Shown here piece by piece: positions 1 to 8,303 of a stretch of DNA of 46,187 nt. Each line of letters starts with the position of its first letter. Within the stretch, counting starts at the first letter, position 1. A program made the translations under genes and the position numbers. The stretch spans positions 1 to 46,187 of the IMG/VR virus record IMGVR_UViG_3300038701_000386. One strand, given 5' to 3'. Under the pieces are notes generated by a model. It saw only the letters and a program-made list of their open reading frames with translations. It made no database searches and had not been told where the DNA came from. The DNA comes from a virus.

Positions 1-1
1 T

Positions 2-193
2 AAATATACGCATCCTTTTAAAATGTTAACTTACAATAAAGAACGCAAAGCATATAGAATTTACTCACAATGGGTAACGCTAAAAAGATTAAACAAGCTA
101 TCTTATAGAGTTAATGAAACTATTGAAAGTAAAAAACTCAGACGAACAGTTAATAACAAGATCTATAACAAACTAAATACGATACATTATTGA
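2..193 (+). CDS. C-terminal part of a cut gene, unknown function
   Basis: An open frame runs from the window edge to a TGA at 191-193, giving about 63 codons with no start needed inside the window. An internal ATG at 23 would give a 56-aa protein, so it could also be a complete small gene. The product is basic and helical-looking, ending NKLNTIHY, and I recognise no domain. It sits on the same strand as the replication block and lies 25 bases before the next gene, so it probably belongs to the same early transcript. Confidence 0.5.
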   Translation, partial: KYTHPFKMLTYNKERKAYRIYSQWVTLKRLNKLSYRVNETIESKKLRRTVNNKIYNKLNTIHY

Positions 194-218
194 TAATTAT
201 TATATAAATAATATAAAT

Positions 219-503
219 ATGACAGATAAAGAATTAAATGATTTAGCTGAGTTAATTGCTAATAAAGTTATAAAAAGATTAAAAGAAGAGCAAAAAAAAT
301 TAGATGATGAATATTTTAAACAATTTGAAAGTGAATATAACAATATAAGTTATACATATATATATAAAGAAAAAGAGTCTTTAGAAGACGAATTACATAT
401 ACTAGAAAACATATTAAAAGTACATATTGATAACGAAGATTACAAATCTGCTGCATTAATAGATAAAAGAATAAAAGAAATAAAAAACAAATTAAATAAA
501 TAA
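219..503 (+). CDS. small coiled-coil protein with a UVR-like C-terminus
   Basis: This 94-aa protein is almost entirely charged helix (rich in E, K, D and L). The last 30 residues (about 63-92) read like the UvrB/UvrC 'UVR' helical hairpin, with the pattern E-D-Y-K-S-A-A followed by D-K-R-I-K-E-I. In known families that hairpin mediates protein-protein contacts; I infer nothing more specific. The gene starts after an AT-only leader with no Shine-Dalgarno sequence. Its TAA overlaps the next ATG by one base (TAATG), so the two are probably translationally coupled. The partner is unknown. Confidence 0.7.
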   Translation: MTDKELNDLAELIANKVIKRLKEEQKKLDDEYFKQFESEYNNISYTYIYKEKESLEDELHILENILKVHIDNEDYKSAALIDKRIKEIKNKLNK

Positions 504-970
504 TGAATATATTTTACTTACATTCGAGTCCAGCAAAAGCTGCAAGTTATTTTTATGATAAGCATAAAGTTAAAATGATTTTAGAATCTGCGCAAATGTT
601 GTGTACTGCGCACCATGTATTTAATAATGGTCATAATGTACCTTATAAAAAAGCTCATTTAAATCATCCTAGTACTATATGGGTAAGAAGCAGTGTACAT
701 CACTATAATTGGCTATATGATCATATGATTGCCTTAGGCAAAGAATATACAGCTAGATACAATAAACATCATTTAACAATTGATAAATGCAGGGAAGCAT
801 TGTTAAATCCACCTCAATGTATGCCAGATAACGGGTTCATAGAACCTCCTCAATGTATGCCTGATGAATATAAAGTTGAAAACGATGCTGTATCAGCATA
901 TTGGAATTATTATGAAAATGAAAAACATACAGTAAGAAATAAAAACGAAAAAATAATAATGCGACACTAG
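503..970 (+). CDS. conserved phage protein, pyrimidine-dimer-glycosylase-like (Pyr_excise-like)
   Basis: This 155-aa protein resembles a family common in marine phages that is often labelled pyrimidine dimer DNA glycosylase/endonuclease V-like. The recognisable parts are DKHKVKMILESAQML (about 19-33), HPSTIWVRSS (about 55-64), and a proline-rich tail where PPQCMPD occurs twice (about residues 103-121), encoded by a 14-base direct repeat CCTCAATGTATGCC. If the assignment holds, it would act on UV-damaged DNA, but the match is from memory and the catalytic residue is not established. It overlaps the preceding gene by one base and ends with TAG, one of several plain TAG stops here. Confidence 0.6.
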   Translation: MNIFYLHSSPAKAASYFYDKHKVKMILESAQMLCTAHHVFNNGHNVPYKKAHLNHPSTIWVRSSVHHYNWLYDHMIALGKEYTARYNKHHLTIDKCREALLNPPQCMPDNGFIEPPQCMPDEYKVENDAVSAYWNYYENEKHTVRNKNEKIIMRH

Positions 971-988
971 GTCGTTATATATAATAGT

Positions 989-994
989 AGGAGG
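989..994 (+). promoter_or_regulatory. perfect Shine-Dalgarno AGGAGG
   Basis: AGGAGG lies only 3 bases upstream of the ATG at 998. It is the only strong Shine-Dalgarno match I noticed directly before a start; most starts have A/T-only leaders, as is usual for Bacteroidetes. The spacing is short, so its use is uncertain. Confidence 0.5.
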
Positions 995-997
995 CTA

Positions 998-1618
998 ATG
1001 TCACACTTTGAACGTAAAATAGAGTATCTTAATAAGCATCGTATAATATATAAAAGAAATCCTATTAATGATAAACCTACAGCTGAATATGAATGGGGAT
1101 ATTATTATGAAAACGGAACACACGAATGCTATACACTATTTAATTCAAAAGCTAAAATAACTACATATAAAAGTTTAAAATGGCATTTATATGTAATATG
1201 GTATTTAAATCCACAGTTAGATCAAGAAAAATTTAATTATTTTTGTGAATTTATATGCGAAAAGTCAAATGGATTTGTTACATTTACAATCTCAGAGCAA
1301 TTATTTGAGAGTATGGTATACGATGTATCCCTTATGGACTTAGAAAAACCACCTCCTAATAAAGCCCGTAAAATAATTTTTAAAGATTATTCAGGTCTGA
1401 GCATGAAAGAAAAGCTGTCTATCGTAGGTAAGATGGTTGGTAGGTTAAAAATATCTGAATCTGAGATTTATGACGCTATGCTTTTAATTAATAATAACGA
1501 TATAAAAATAACCGTTAAAAAGCTAGCAGAATCATTACAATGTTCTACAAGAACAATATATAGAAATATGAGTAATGAATTAAAAAAAGAGAAGGAATTA
1601 CTTAACAGCCAATTATGA
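998..1618 (+). CDS. putative helix-turn-helix DNA-binding regulator
   Basis: This 206-aa protein has an N-terminal part (1-130) that I do not recognise, rich in aromatic residues. Its C-terminus (about 160-203) looks like a helix-turn-helix: ITVKKLAESL, a turn at QCS, then TRTIYRNMSNELKKEKE, in the style of AraC/HTH-type 'S-x-R-T-I-Y-R' recognition helices. It overlaps the following sigma-like gene by four bases (ATGA), which points to joint expression and possibly a shared role in switching phage transcription. The start follows an AGGAGG. It could instead be a replication or packaging DNA-binding protein. Confidence 0.6.
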   Translation: MSHFERKIEYLNKHRIIYKRNPINDKPTAEYEWGYYYENGTHECYTLFNSKAKITTYKSLKWHLYVIWYLNPQLDQEKFNYFCEFICEKSNGFVTFTISEQLFESMVYDVSLMDLEKPPPNKARKIIFKDYSGLSMKEKLSIVGKMVGRLKISESEIYDAMLLINNNDIKITVKKLAESLQCSTRTIYRNMSNELKKEKELLNSQL

Positions 1619-2364
1619 AAAAATATAATATACAAAATTACGTTAGATATAAAGAAGATCTAGCAGCCTCTATGCCTAATGAAAAAATGTGGGATGAATA
1701 TAGTAGAGATGAATTAATAATAAAATTTATGCCATTAGTTGAAAACTTAGCTAGAAAATTTTCTACTTCACAACAAGCATCCGGCGTATTAACAATAAAT
1801 GATTTAATACAAGAAGGCAACTATGGATTAGTAAGAGCTATAGATAAATTAAACTGGGATACATTAAACGATTCTGAGGATATAGAAAGAACTATTAAGT
1901 CATTTCTAAGTAAAAGAATAAAAGGGTCAATTAGAAGAGCTATTGATATTAATAGAGGGGACGTAAAAATACCTGAACATAAATTAAATCAAATAAGAAA
2001 AAACCCTGATGATGATAAAATGGTTTCTTTGTTTTTTAATTCAATATTTAGTAGTTATGACGATCATACAGAAGAAGATGAATCTTCTATATTTAATATA
2101 GCTGATGACTCTAAAAAATATAATATTGATTTATTAAATACTTATTTATTAGGATTAATGAAAGAGTATTTAAATTTCCAGCAATATGAAGTATTAAGAT
2201 TATTTTATGGTTTAGATTGTAAAAAAAATACAGCAAAAGAAATAGCTTTTAAATTAAAAATAGAAGTTCCAACAGCTAATGTTAGAATATCACAAATAAA
2301 AAAAGAAGCAATAGACAAATTGATTGCTAATGTAGACCCTGATCAAGTAATTGATTATTTATAA
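1615..2364 (+). CDS. phage sigma-70-family transcription factor
   Basis: This 249-aa protein has the two regions that define small sigma factors. Region 2 spans about 33-112 (FMPLVENLARKFS, then DLIQEGNYGLVRAID, the usual core-binding stretch, then a basic KRIKGSIRRAID segment). Region 4 spans about 186-237 (QQYEVLRLFYGLD, then AKEIAFKLKIEVPTANVRISQ, a helix-turn-helix for -35 recognition). An acidic linker (about 130-170) separates them, and region 1 is missing. Such proteins redirect host RNA polymerase to phage promoters. No phage RNA polymerase is seen, so this is the best candidate for driving the late arm. The start is coupled to the upstream gene. Confidence 0.85.
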   Translation: MKKYNIQNYVRYKEDLAASMPNEKMWDEYSRDELIIKFMPLVENLARKFSTSQQASGVLTINDLIQEGNYGLVRAIDKLNWDTLNDSEDIERTIKSFLSKRIKGSIRRAIDINRGDVKIPEHKLNQIRKNPDDDKMVSLFFNSIFSSYDDHTEEDESSIFNIADDSKKYNIDLLNTYLLGLMKEYLNFQQYEVLRLFYGLDCKKNTAKEIAFKLKIEVPTANVRISQIKKEAIDKLIANVDPDQVIDYL

Positions 2365-2391
2365 ATAGAAACAAATTAAATTAAATATAAT

Positions 2392-2916
2392 ATGAATATT
2401 CATGAAAAATTAAGTAAAATTCAATTTGAATTTAAATCAAAAAAATCTAGATTTAATTCTTTTGGTAGGTACAATTTTAGATCTGCAGAAGATATTTTAG
2501 AAGCTCTAAAACCATTTAATGAAAAATACAACGTATATTTTACAGTTGATGAAAAATGGTTAGGTGATGGCGTTATAGAAACTACAGCGTCTATTATTGA
2601 TAGTGAAAAAGCAGCGTGTATAGCAACTAAAGCTATTGTAGGAGTGGACTTTAATCAAAAAGGTATGCAAGTACCACAACAATTTGGTAGCGCTTCTAGT
2701 TATGGTAAAAAATATGCTTTAGGTAATTTACTTTTAATAGACGATACAGCTGATAGTGATGCTACTAATACACACGGTAAAGATAAACCTAATTTAGAAG
2801 GTACAGCTTTAACTAAAGCTAAAGAGTTTGTTAAAAACGGTGGTGACATAAACACTATTAAAAAGAAATATAATCTAACAAAAGAGTTAGAACAAAGTTT
2901 AACTAAATTAAAATAA
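2392..2916 (+). CDS. ERF-family single-strand annealing protein
   Basis: This 174-aa protein carries the ERF signature at about 99-117: GSASSYGKKYALGNLLLID followed by DDTADSDA. ERF proteins anneal complementary single strands during phage recombination and genome circularisation or repair. The C-terminal 40 residues form a small helical domain ending KELEQSLTKLK. The next genes are a PD-(D/E)XK nuclease and an SSB-like protein, which is the classic annealase-exonuclease-SSB recombination set. The start follows an AAATTAAATTAAAT leader, and its TAA overlaps the next ATG (TAATG). Confidence 0.88.
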   Translation: MNIHEKLSKIQFEFKSKKSRFNSFGRYNFRSAEDILEALKPFNEKYNVYFTVDEKWLGDGVIETTASIIDSEKAACIATKAIVGVDFNQKGMQVPQQFGSASSYGKKYALGNLLLIDDTADSDATNTHGKDKPNLEGTALTKAKEFVKNGGDINTIKKKYNLTKELEQSLTKLK

Positions 2917-3647
2917 TGAATAAAGATGAAATATTAAAAAACCTAGAAGACGACGAAAAGTACTATGGAGACTACGGTAAACAATTTCTTTCTAATTCCG
3001 ATATTAGAGCGTTATTGAATGATCCGTTAAATTTTAAGGAACCAATAGTTGGTAATCCTAATTTAATTAAAGGTGGATATTTTCATACATTAGTTCTAGA
3101 GCCTGACAAATTAGAAAGATATAAAATTATAGATGCTAGCAGTAGAAATACTAAAGTATACAAAGATTTATCAGGTGGAGAATTATGTTTGTTGCAAAAA
3201 GAAGCCGATGAATTGCAGTTATTAAGAGATAAATTAATGGCTAACAATGTTTGTAAAGGTTTAATACAAGACATTGATGTAGAATATGAAGTACCTGGTA
3301 TAATAAAACTAGAAGATGAATGGTGGAAATTAAAAGCAGATATTGTTAATAACACAGAACAATACGTTATTGATCTTAAAACAACATCTAATTTAGACAA
3401 GTTTCCATATTCAGCTCGAGATTATAACTATGATAGTCAAGCATATATATATTCATCCTACTTTAAAAAAGATATGATATTTATAGCTGTAGACAAACAA
3501 ACTCATAAAATAGGTATATTCGATTGCTCTCCTGAATTTTTAGAGAGAGGTAAACAAAAAGTAGAAAAAGCTGTTGAACAATACAGACTATTCTATAAAA
3601 ATAAGGATTTCGATCCAGCACAATATTTAATAACTAAAACTTTATAA
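2916..3647 (+). CDS. PD-(D/E)XK recombination exonuclease (RecE/lambda-exo type)
   Basis: This 243-aa nuclease shows the full motif set: FHTLVLEP with H56/57 in the first helix, KLKAD with D142, IDLKTT with D153 and K155, and QAYIY with Q175 and Y179 (the QxxxY motif). These match the single-strand-generating exonucleases that partner annealing proteins. It probably degrades one strand at double-strand ends, giving substrate to the ERF protein encoded just upstream. It is coupled by TAATG to the annealase and followed 4 bases later by the SSB-like gene. It could also be classed as Cas4/RecB-like, but the context favours recombination. Confidence 0.85.
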   Translation: MNKDEILKNLEDDEKYYGDYGKQFLSNSDIRALLNDPLNFKEPIVGNPNLIKGGYFHTLVLEPDKLERYKIIDASSRNTKVYKDLSGGELCLLQKEADELQLLRDKLMANNVCKGLIQDIDVEYEVPGIIKLEDEWWKLKADIVNNTEQYVIDLKTTSNLDKFPYSARDYNYDSQAYIYSSYFKKDMIFIAVDKQTHKIGIFDCSPEFLERGKQKVEKAVEQYRLFYKNKDFDPAQYLITKTL

Positions 3648-3651
3648 AATT

Positions 3652-3969
3652 ATGGCAAGTATTATTAATGCAAGTATCAATTTAAATAATATTGATAAAA
3701 CAAAAATTATTAATGGTAAAAAAGGTAAGTATTTACCTATAAGTATTAGCATAAATGATGAAGTAGATCAATTTGGAAATCAAGGTCCAATTACTATTTC
3801 TCAAACTAAAGAAGAGCGAGAAGCTAAAACAGCTAAAACCTACTTAGGGAATGTTAAAGTTGTATGGACTAATGGAAATAATGTTGCAGCTGCTCCAAGA
3901 GATGGTCAACCTGCTCAACAAGCTCCTGCTCAATCGTTGTCTCCTCAAGATGATGATTTACCATTTTAA
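3652..3969 (+). CDS. single-stranded DNA-binding protein
   Basis: This 105-aa protein has a beta-rich N-terminal half (to about 73), then a flexible A/P/Q-rich linker and an acidic tip ending DDDLPF. That tip is the hallmark of bacterial-type SSB proteins, where it recruits replication and repair enzymes. It is shorter than typical SSB (about 170 aa), so the OB core is compact or divergent. Its position between the recombination exonuclease and the primase-helicase fits a role coating single strands at the phage fork. Confidence 0.8.
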   Translation: MASIINASINLNNIDKTKIINGKKGKYLPISISINDEVDQFGNQGPITISQTKEEREAKTAKTYLGNVKVVWTNGNNVAAAPRDGQPAQQAPAQSLSPQDDDLPF

Positions 3970-3990
3970 TTAATATAATATATAAAATAA

Positions 3991-4014
3991 AAATTAAATT
4001 AAATTAAATTAAAT
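3991..4014 (+). repeat. tandem AAATT repeat in the primase-helicase leader
   Basis: Four exact copies of AAATT followed by AAAT lie 12 bases before the ATG at 4026. The same AAATTAAATTAAAT-like string appears before other genes in this window (see findings). It may be a translation-enhancing A/T leader or part of a promoter. Confidence 0.6.
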
Positions 4015-4025
4015 ACCGCAATTAA

Positions 4026-5735
4026 ATGCAGACAGTAGAGATCAATGGATTCGAGATTGATATATTCAATCAACATAAGCTTGAAGAGGGAAAGAAACAA
4101 GGTATATGTCCTTTATGTTCTCACGATAGAAAACCCAAAAATCAAAAAGCAAAATGTGCTTCTTATGATTGGGAACGTGGTCTCGGTACTTGTCATAATT
4201 GTAATAACAGCTTTCAACTACATACTTATAAACGTAAAGGTAATGCGGATAAAGTATATGTTAAACCAGAACCTGTGCAAATTGTGCAACCTGGAACAAA
4301 AGTTGAAGAGTGGTTTAAAACAAGAGGTATTTCCAAACAGACTCTTAGTGATTTAAAGATCACTGAGGGTCCTGAATGGATGCCCCAGACCGGTAAAACC
4401 GAGAACGTAATAAAGTTTAATTATTTTGTAGGAGGAGAGTTGACTAATGTAAAGTATAGAGATGGCAGAAAAAACTTTAAACTTTATAAAGGTGCTGAAA
4501 AAGTATTTTATAATATTGATAGCATTGTAGGTTATGAATATTGTGTTATAGTTGAAGGCGAAATGGATGTGTTGGCGCTACACGAAGCAGGTATAACTAA
4601 TTCAATATCAGTACCTAACGGAGCTACATTAAACTCTAACAACTTAGATTATTTAGATAACTGTATAGATTATTTTGAAGACAAAGAAAAAATAATACTA
4701 GCGGTTGATTCAGATGAAGCAGGTCAAGCTTTACAAGCTGAATTAATTAGAAGATTAGGGTCTGAAATTTGTTATGTTGCAACATTTGATGATTGTAAAG
4801 ACGCTAATGAATACTTATTAAAACACGGTAAAGAAAAATTAATAAACAGGATAACTAGTGCAAAACCTGTTCCTTTGGAGAACGTAACGACATTTAAAGA
4901 TATCGAAGATGAAATTACTGACTTTGTAAGAAATGGCTTTAAACCTGGTTTTCAAGTTGGTTTACCAAACTTTGATGAAATATTTTCAACATATACAGGA
5001 CAATTTATAACTGTAACAGGTATACCAAGTTCTGGTAAATCTGATTTTGTAGATCAAATGATTGTAGGTTACAACCAAAACTATGGTTGGAAAACAGCTT
5101 TTGCATCTCCTGAAAACGTGCCTACTTATTTACATGCTCATAAACTAATGCGTAAAGTATGGCAAGGTATGCCAAGTAAAGAAGATATTGGTAACGATAG
5201 ATGGAACCAAGTAGCTGAGCATTGCAACACTAACTTCTTTCATATTGATATGGAACGTTATACTTTAGATTCTGTATTGCGTAAAGCTGCAGAGCTAGTC
5301 AAACGTAAAGGTATTAAATGTTTAGTTATAGATCCTTTTAATAAAGTTAGAGACGTAGACTCAAAGACTGAGGATGTTAACAGATATACTATGGAATATC
5401 TGCAGAAAATTGAGATATTCGCAAAAAAGTATGATGTATTAGTATTCATAGTAGCTCACCCAACTAAAATGTATAAAGACAAAGATGGTAAAATTGAAGA
5501 ACCAACTATGTATAACATTAAAGGCGGTGGTGAATGGTACGATGCATCTTATCACGGTTTATTAGTTCATAGAGATTATGAAGCTAAAACAGTTAAAGCT
5601 AAAGTTTTAAAAGTTAAGTTTCAAAACTTAGGAGAGAATGGTGCTGAAGCTCATTTTAAATGGGAACCTAAATCAGGTTGTTTTATTCCGCACGAACCTA
5701 TAAATATAAGCAATGAAAAAATGCCTTGGGAATAA
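4026..5735 (+). CDS. DNA primase-helicase, T7 gp4-like
   Basis: This 569-aa bifunctional replication protein has, in order: a zinc-binding primase module (C28, C31, C56 and C59); a TOPRIM core with E177 (in VEGEMD) and D228/D230 (in AVDSD); and a RecA-like hexameric helicase with Walker A GIPSSGKS (K338, S339), Walker B around D436 (CLVIDPFNK) and the sensor-like IVAHPTK at 475-481. T7 gp4 (566 aa) has the same architecture and length. It would unwind DNA and make RNA primers for a polymerase that is not visible in this window. No frameshift or intein is seen. Confidence 0.95.
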   Translation: MQTVEINGFEIDIFNQHKLEEGKKQGICPLCSHDRKPKNQKAKCASYDWERGLGTCHNCNNSFQLHTYKRKGNADKVYVKPEPVQIVQPGTKVEEWFKTRGISKQTLSDLKITEGPEWMPQTGKTENVIKFNYFVGGELTNVKYRDGRKNFKLYKGAEKVFYNIDSIVGYEYCVIVEGEMDVLALHEAGITNSISVPNGATLNSNNLDYLDNCIDYFEDKEKIILAVDSDEAGQALQAELIRRLGSEICYVATFDDCKDANEYLLKHGKEKLINRITSAKPVPLENVTTFKDIEDEITDFVRNGFKPGFQVGLPNFDEIFSTYTGQFITVTGIPSSGKSDFVDQMIVGYNQNYGWKTAFASPENVPTYLHAHKLMRKVWQGMPSKEDIGNDRWNQVAEHCNTNFFHIDMERYTLDSVLRKAAELVKRKGIKCLVIDPFNKVRDVDSKTEDVNRYTMEYLQKIEIFAKKYDVLVFIVAHPTKMYKDKDGKIEEPTMYNIKGGGEWYDASYHGLLVHRDYEAKTVKAKVLKVKFQNLGENGAEAHFKWEPKSGCFIPHEPINISNEKMPWE

Positions 5736-5989
5736 TGGGTAGTGGAATTAAAAAAAATAAGTTTGATATGGGTGAAAGCCCTAGTGATGATAAAAGCAGA
5801 GAAGCTTATTTATGGTGTATACGTAACAATATATATATATCACCTATAGCTGTATCTGAATCAAAATGGAAAATAGATATAGTTAACAACGGAAAAACTA
5901 ATACAAGTCCAGATTCATATGGTAAAACAGAAATATGGACTAAAATATTTGAATTTTATAAATACTATTATGATAAATATAGAAAATGA
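5735..5989 (+). CDS. small hypothetical protein
   Basis: This 84-aa protein starts at the ATG that overlaps the primase-helicase TAA by one base (TAATG); an upstream TTG in the same frame is less likely. The middle reads REAYLWCIRNNIYISPIAVSESKWKIDIVNNGK and the C-terminus is rich in aromatic residues (KIFEFYKYYYDKYRK). I do not recognise a family with confidence. Similar short 'Y-x-W-C-x-x-x-x-I-Y-I-S' proteins occur beside replication genes in marine phages, but the role is unknown. Its last 20 bases overlap the start of thymidylate synthase. Confidence 0.7.
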   Translation: MGSGIKKNKFDMGESPSDDKSREAYLWCIRNNIYISPIAVSESKWKIDIVNNGKTNTSPDSYGKTEIWTKIFEFYKYYYDKYRK

Positions 5990-6791
5990 ATACAAAGGAT
6001 TATTATCAGGAATACTCCATGGAGGAATGGAGAAAGAGGACAGAACAGGAACTGGGACGAGATCTGTCTTTGGAAGAACTATCAAGCACGATATGCAACT
6101 TGGTTTTCCATTATTAACCTCAAAGAAAATATCTTTCAACGCAGCAAGAACTGAATTACTTTGGATATTACAAGGTAGAACAGATCTTAAGTACTTAGAA
6201 GACAACGGTGTAAAATATTGGAGACCAGATTATGAACGCTCTGGAAGAACTGATGAAACATTAGGCCCAGTATACGGAAAACAATGGCGCGATTTTAGCG
6301 GCGTAGATCAGCTTAAAGAACTTGTGTATAGCATTAACACTAATCCAAGTTCAAGACGCCTTATGGTCAGCGCATGGGCTCCACACGAAATGAATGAAAT
6401 GGTATTGCCTCCGTGTCATTATGCTTTTCAAGTTTACATTAATAATGGAGTAATGGATTTAATGTGGATGCAGAGATCTGCTGATGTATTTTTAGGATTA
6501 CCATACGATATTGCAATGTACGGATTATTATTAGAAATGTTAGCTAAAGGAGCTGGTTTAAAAGCTGGTAAATTAATAGGGCAACTTGGAGATTGTCATT
6601 TATATAACAATCATTTAGATCAAGCAAAAATATACTTAGATAGACCTAGAAGAGCTTTACCTCAGTTAGAATTAGAAGAAGGAATAAAAATAGATGCTGG
6701 ACAAGCGCTAATAATTCCAGAAAAAAGTAAAATCAAATTAATTAATTACAATCCTTATGAAGCAATAAAAGCTCCATTAAGTGTTGGATAA
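5970..6791 (+). CDS. thyA: thymidylate synthase ThyA
   Basis: This 273-aa enzyme converts dUMP to dTMP using methylene-tetrahydrofolate. Visible features are the N-terminal DRTGTGTRSVFG loop, the catalytic cysteine in LPPCHYAFQVY (C149 from this start), the RSADVFLGLPYDIA block, GDCHLYNNH, and the C-terminal INYNPYEAIKAPLSV. The length is normal for ThyA. I chose the ATG at 5970 (MINIENEYKG) because the upstream in-frame ATG at 5919 adds 17 residues overlapping the previous gene and is not part of the fold. It belongs with the MazG and ribonucleotide reductase genes that supply dNTPs for an AT-rich genome. Confidence 0.95.
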   Translation: MINIENEYKGLLSGILHGGMEKEDRTGTGTRSVFGRTIKHDMQLGFPLLTSKKISFNAARTELLWILQGRTDLKYLEDNGVKYWRPDYERSGRTDETLGPVYGKQWRDFSGVDQLKELVYSINTNPSSRRLMVSAWAPHEMNEMVLPPCHYAFQVYINNGVMDLMWMQRSADVFLGLPYDIAMYGLLLEMLAKGAGLKAGKLIGQLGDCHLYNNHLDQAKIYLDRPRRALPQLELEEGIKIDAGQALIIPEKSKIKLINYNPYEAIKAPLSVG

Positions 6792-6800
6792 ATCAAAAAA

Positions 6801-7586
6801 ATGTATTATCTTTATCACATACCAGGAAAAAAGATTGGCTTAACAAGCAATCTAAACAAAAGAGTAACTAAACAACAAGGATATCAGTTTGGTGAATATG
6901 AGGTTTTAGAAGCTTCAAATGATCTATCTTATATATCAAATAAAGAAATAGAATTACAAAAACGCTATGGATATAAAGTAGATAGACAAACATATGAAAG
7001 TTTAATTAAAAATAATAAAATAATGAAAATTAACGTAACAGAACAAACAACAACTTTTCCATGCCCAATAAATAAATTGAAAGGCAATTTGATGGATAAT
7101 ATAGGGCTTAAATGGGCTACTGAGCATGGGGTATTTGGTTTAGATGATCAAACAATAGATTGGATAATTCAAAACGCTAAAGTATCAATGTTTAATATAA
7201 ACAGATGTTATATTTATAATAAAGCTTATGCTGCTGAATTTTTAGAAATTCCAGGATTAATAAAAGAGGTCACTGAATTAGCTAATCAACCATCTGTATT
7301 TGATAACATTAGGTCTTGGGCTAAAGAAAGAGGTATATATGACAGTGGAGACTCTAAAACTCAATATGTCAAGCTCATGGAGGAAGCTGGTGAATTAGCA
7401 AAAGCATTGCTTGATGAAGATGAACCAGAAATCATAGATGCAATTGGCGATATGGTTGTAGTGTTAACAAACTTAGCAAAGTTAAAAGGTCTTAAGATAG
7501 AGGAATGTATTGATTCAGCATATCGCGAAATAGCTAATAGAAAAGGTAAAATGATTAATGGAACATTTGTAAAGCAAACTTTATAA
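6801..7586 (+). CDS. GIY-YIG-like / MazG fusion protein
   Basis: This 261-aa protein seems to join two modules. Residues 1-60 resemble a GIY-YIG nuclease: YYLYHI and KKIG stand in for the GIY and YIG strands, with R21 in SNLNKR and E49 or E51 in the NKEIELQ helix as candidate catalytic residues. Residues about 165-250 are an all-alpha MazG pyrophosphohydrolase, with E194, E195 and E198 in KLMEEAGELAKA and D213/D217 in EIIDAIGDMVV. The middle (80-160) is unassigned. MazG proteins hydrolyse (d)NTPs and are common in marine phages, but the N-terminal extension is unusual. The TAA overlaps the next ATG (TAATG). Confidence 0.75.
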   Translation: MYYLYHIPGKKIGLTSNLNKRVTKQQGYQFGEYEVLEASNDLSYISNKEIELQKRYGYKVDRQTYESLIKNNKIMKINVTEQTTTFPCPINKLKGNLMDNIGLKWATEHGVFGLDDQTIDWIIQNAKVSMFNINRCYIYNKAYAAEFLEIPGLIKEVTELANQPSVFDNIRSWAKERGIYDSGDSKTQYVKLMEEAGELAKALLDEDEPEIIDAIGDMVVVLTNLAKLKGLKIEECIDSAYREIANRKGKMINGTFVKQTL

Positions 7587-7837
7587 TGAATACAAAAGAA
7601 GTTAAATTTAGAGACCCTGTAGTTGAACGTGTTGTAGATAAATTTATATCAAGATCTGATGTAGGATATGAAAAGTACGGTGTTACTCTTGAAAAAGATA
7701 ACTCTAATTTATTTGAATGGCTTAATCATATACAGGAAGAATTAATGGATGCTACTTTGTATATACAAAAGCTAAAAGAAAAAACAACAGAAGAAATGCA
7801 AGAGGTACTATTGCAAAATATTAATAAAAATGAATAA
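7586..7837 (+). CDS. small MazG-like/dNTP-pyrophosphatase-like helical protein
   Basis: This 83-aa all-helical protein has the pattern R-S-D-V-G-Y-E-K-Y-G, then WLNHIQEELMDATLYIQKL. The E-E-L-x-D-A step resembles the metal-binding helix of MazG-like proteins and is a common small phage gene. It directly follows the MazG fusion and is coupled to it by TAATG, so it may act with it on nucleotides or be a degenerate relative. The catalytic set is incomplete, so activity is doubtful. Confidence 0.65.
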   Translation: MNTKEVKFRDPVVERVVDKFISRSDVGYEKYGVTLEKDNSNLFEWLNHIQEELMDATLYIQKLKEKTTEEMQEVLLQNINKNE

Positions 7838-8303
7838 AGGTTATAAAAAAACACCTAGAAGAAAAAAGCGTGGTCCCGTCGTATCTAAAAAAGTATCTTA
7901 CGACGGAATCAACTTTGCATCAGGATTAGAACGTTATATGTATATGGCTTTAAAAAAAAATAAAATTAAAGCTAAATATGAAGGAGAAACTTTTACATTA
8001 GTATCTGGATTTTATTTTGATAATGAAGTTTATGAAAGACAATCAAACGGTAAAGGCGAATATAAAAATAGAGGTTGTAAAAGAATATTACCTATTAAAT
8101 ATACTCCAGATTTTATTGGTGATAATTTTATAATTGAAACTAAAGGTAGAGCAAACGAATCTTTTCCTATGAGATGGAAATTATTTAAACAACTAGTTGT
8201 TAATCAATTCCCTAACGTAACACTATATAAACCTCAAAACCAAAAAGAATGCGACGAAACAATAAGATTGATTCTAGAAAAGCAAAAAATATCGCAAAAA
8301 TAA
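7830..8303 (+). CDS. endonuclease I-like Holliday-junction resolvase (DUF1064-type)
   Basis: This 157-aa nuclease has a very basic N-terminus (KKTPRRKKR), then the core of a PD-(D/E)XK endonuclease: E34 in FASGLERYMY, D94 in YTPDFI, and E103 and K105 in IIETKGR, followed by RWKLFKQL. This is the arrangement of T7 endonuclease I-like and DUF1064 phage proteins, which cut branched DNA before packaging or degrade host DNA. The start overlaps the previous gene by 8 bases. Specificity for four-way junctions is inferred from the family. Confidence 0.82.
   Translation: MNKGYKKTPRRKKRGPVVSKKVSYDGINFASGLERYMYMALKKNKIKAKYEGETFTLVSGFYFDNEVYERQSNGKGEYKNRGCKRILPIKYTPDFIGDNFIIETKGRANESFPMRWKLFKQLVVNQFPNVTLYKPQNQKECDETIRLILEKQKISQK

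Noticed and set aside
4045-4356. 103-codon open frame overlapping the primase zinc domain
   Set aside because: It lies inside the primase-helicase in another frame and its product has no recognisable features.
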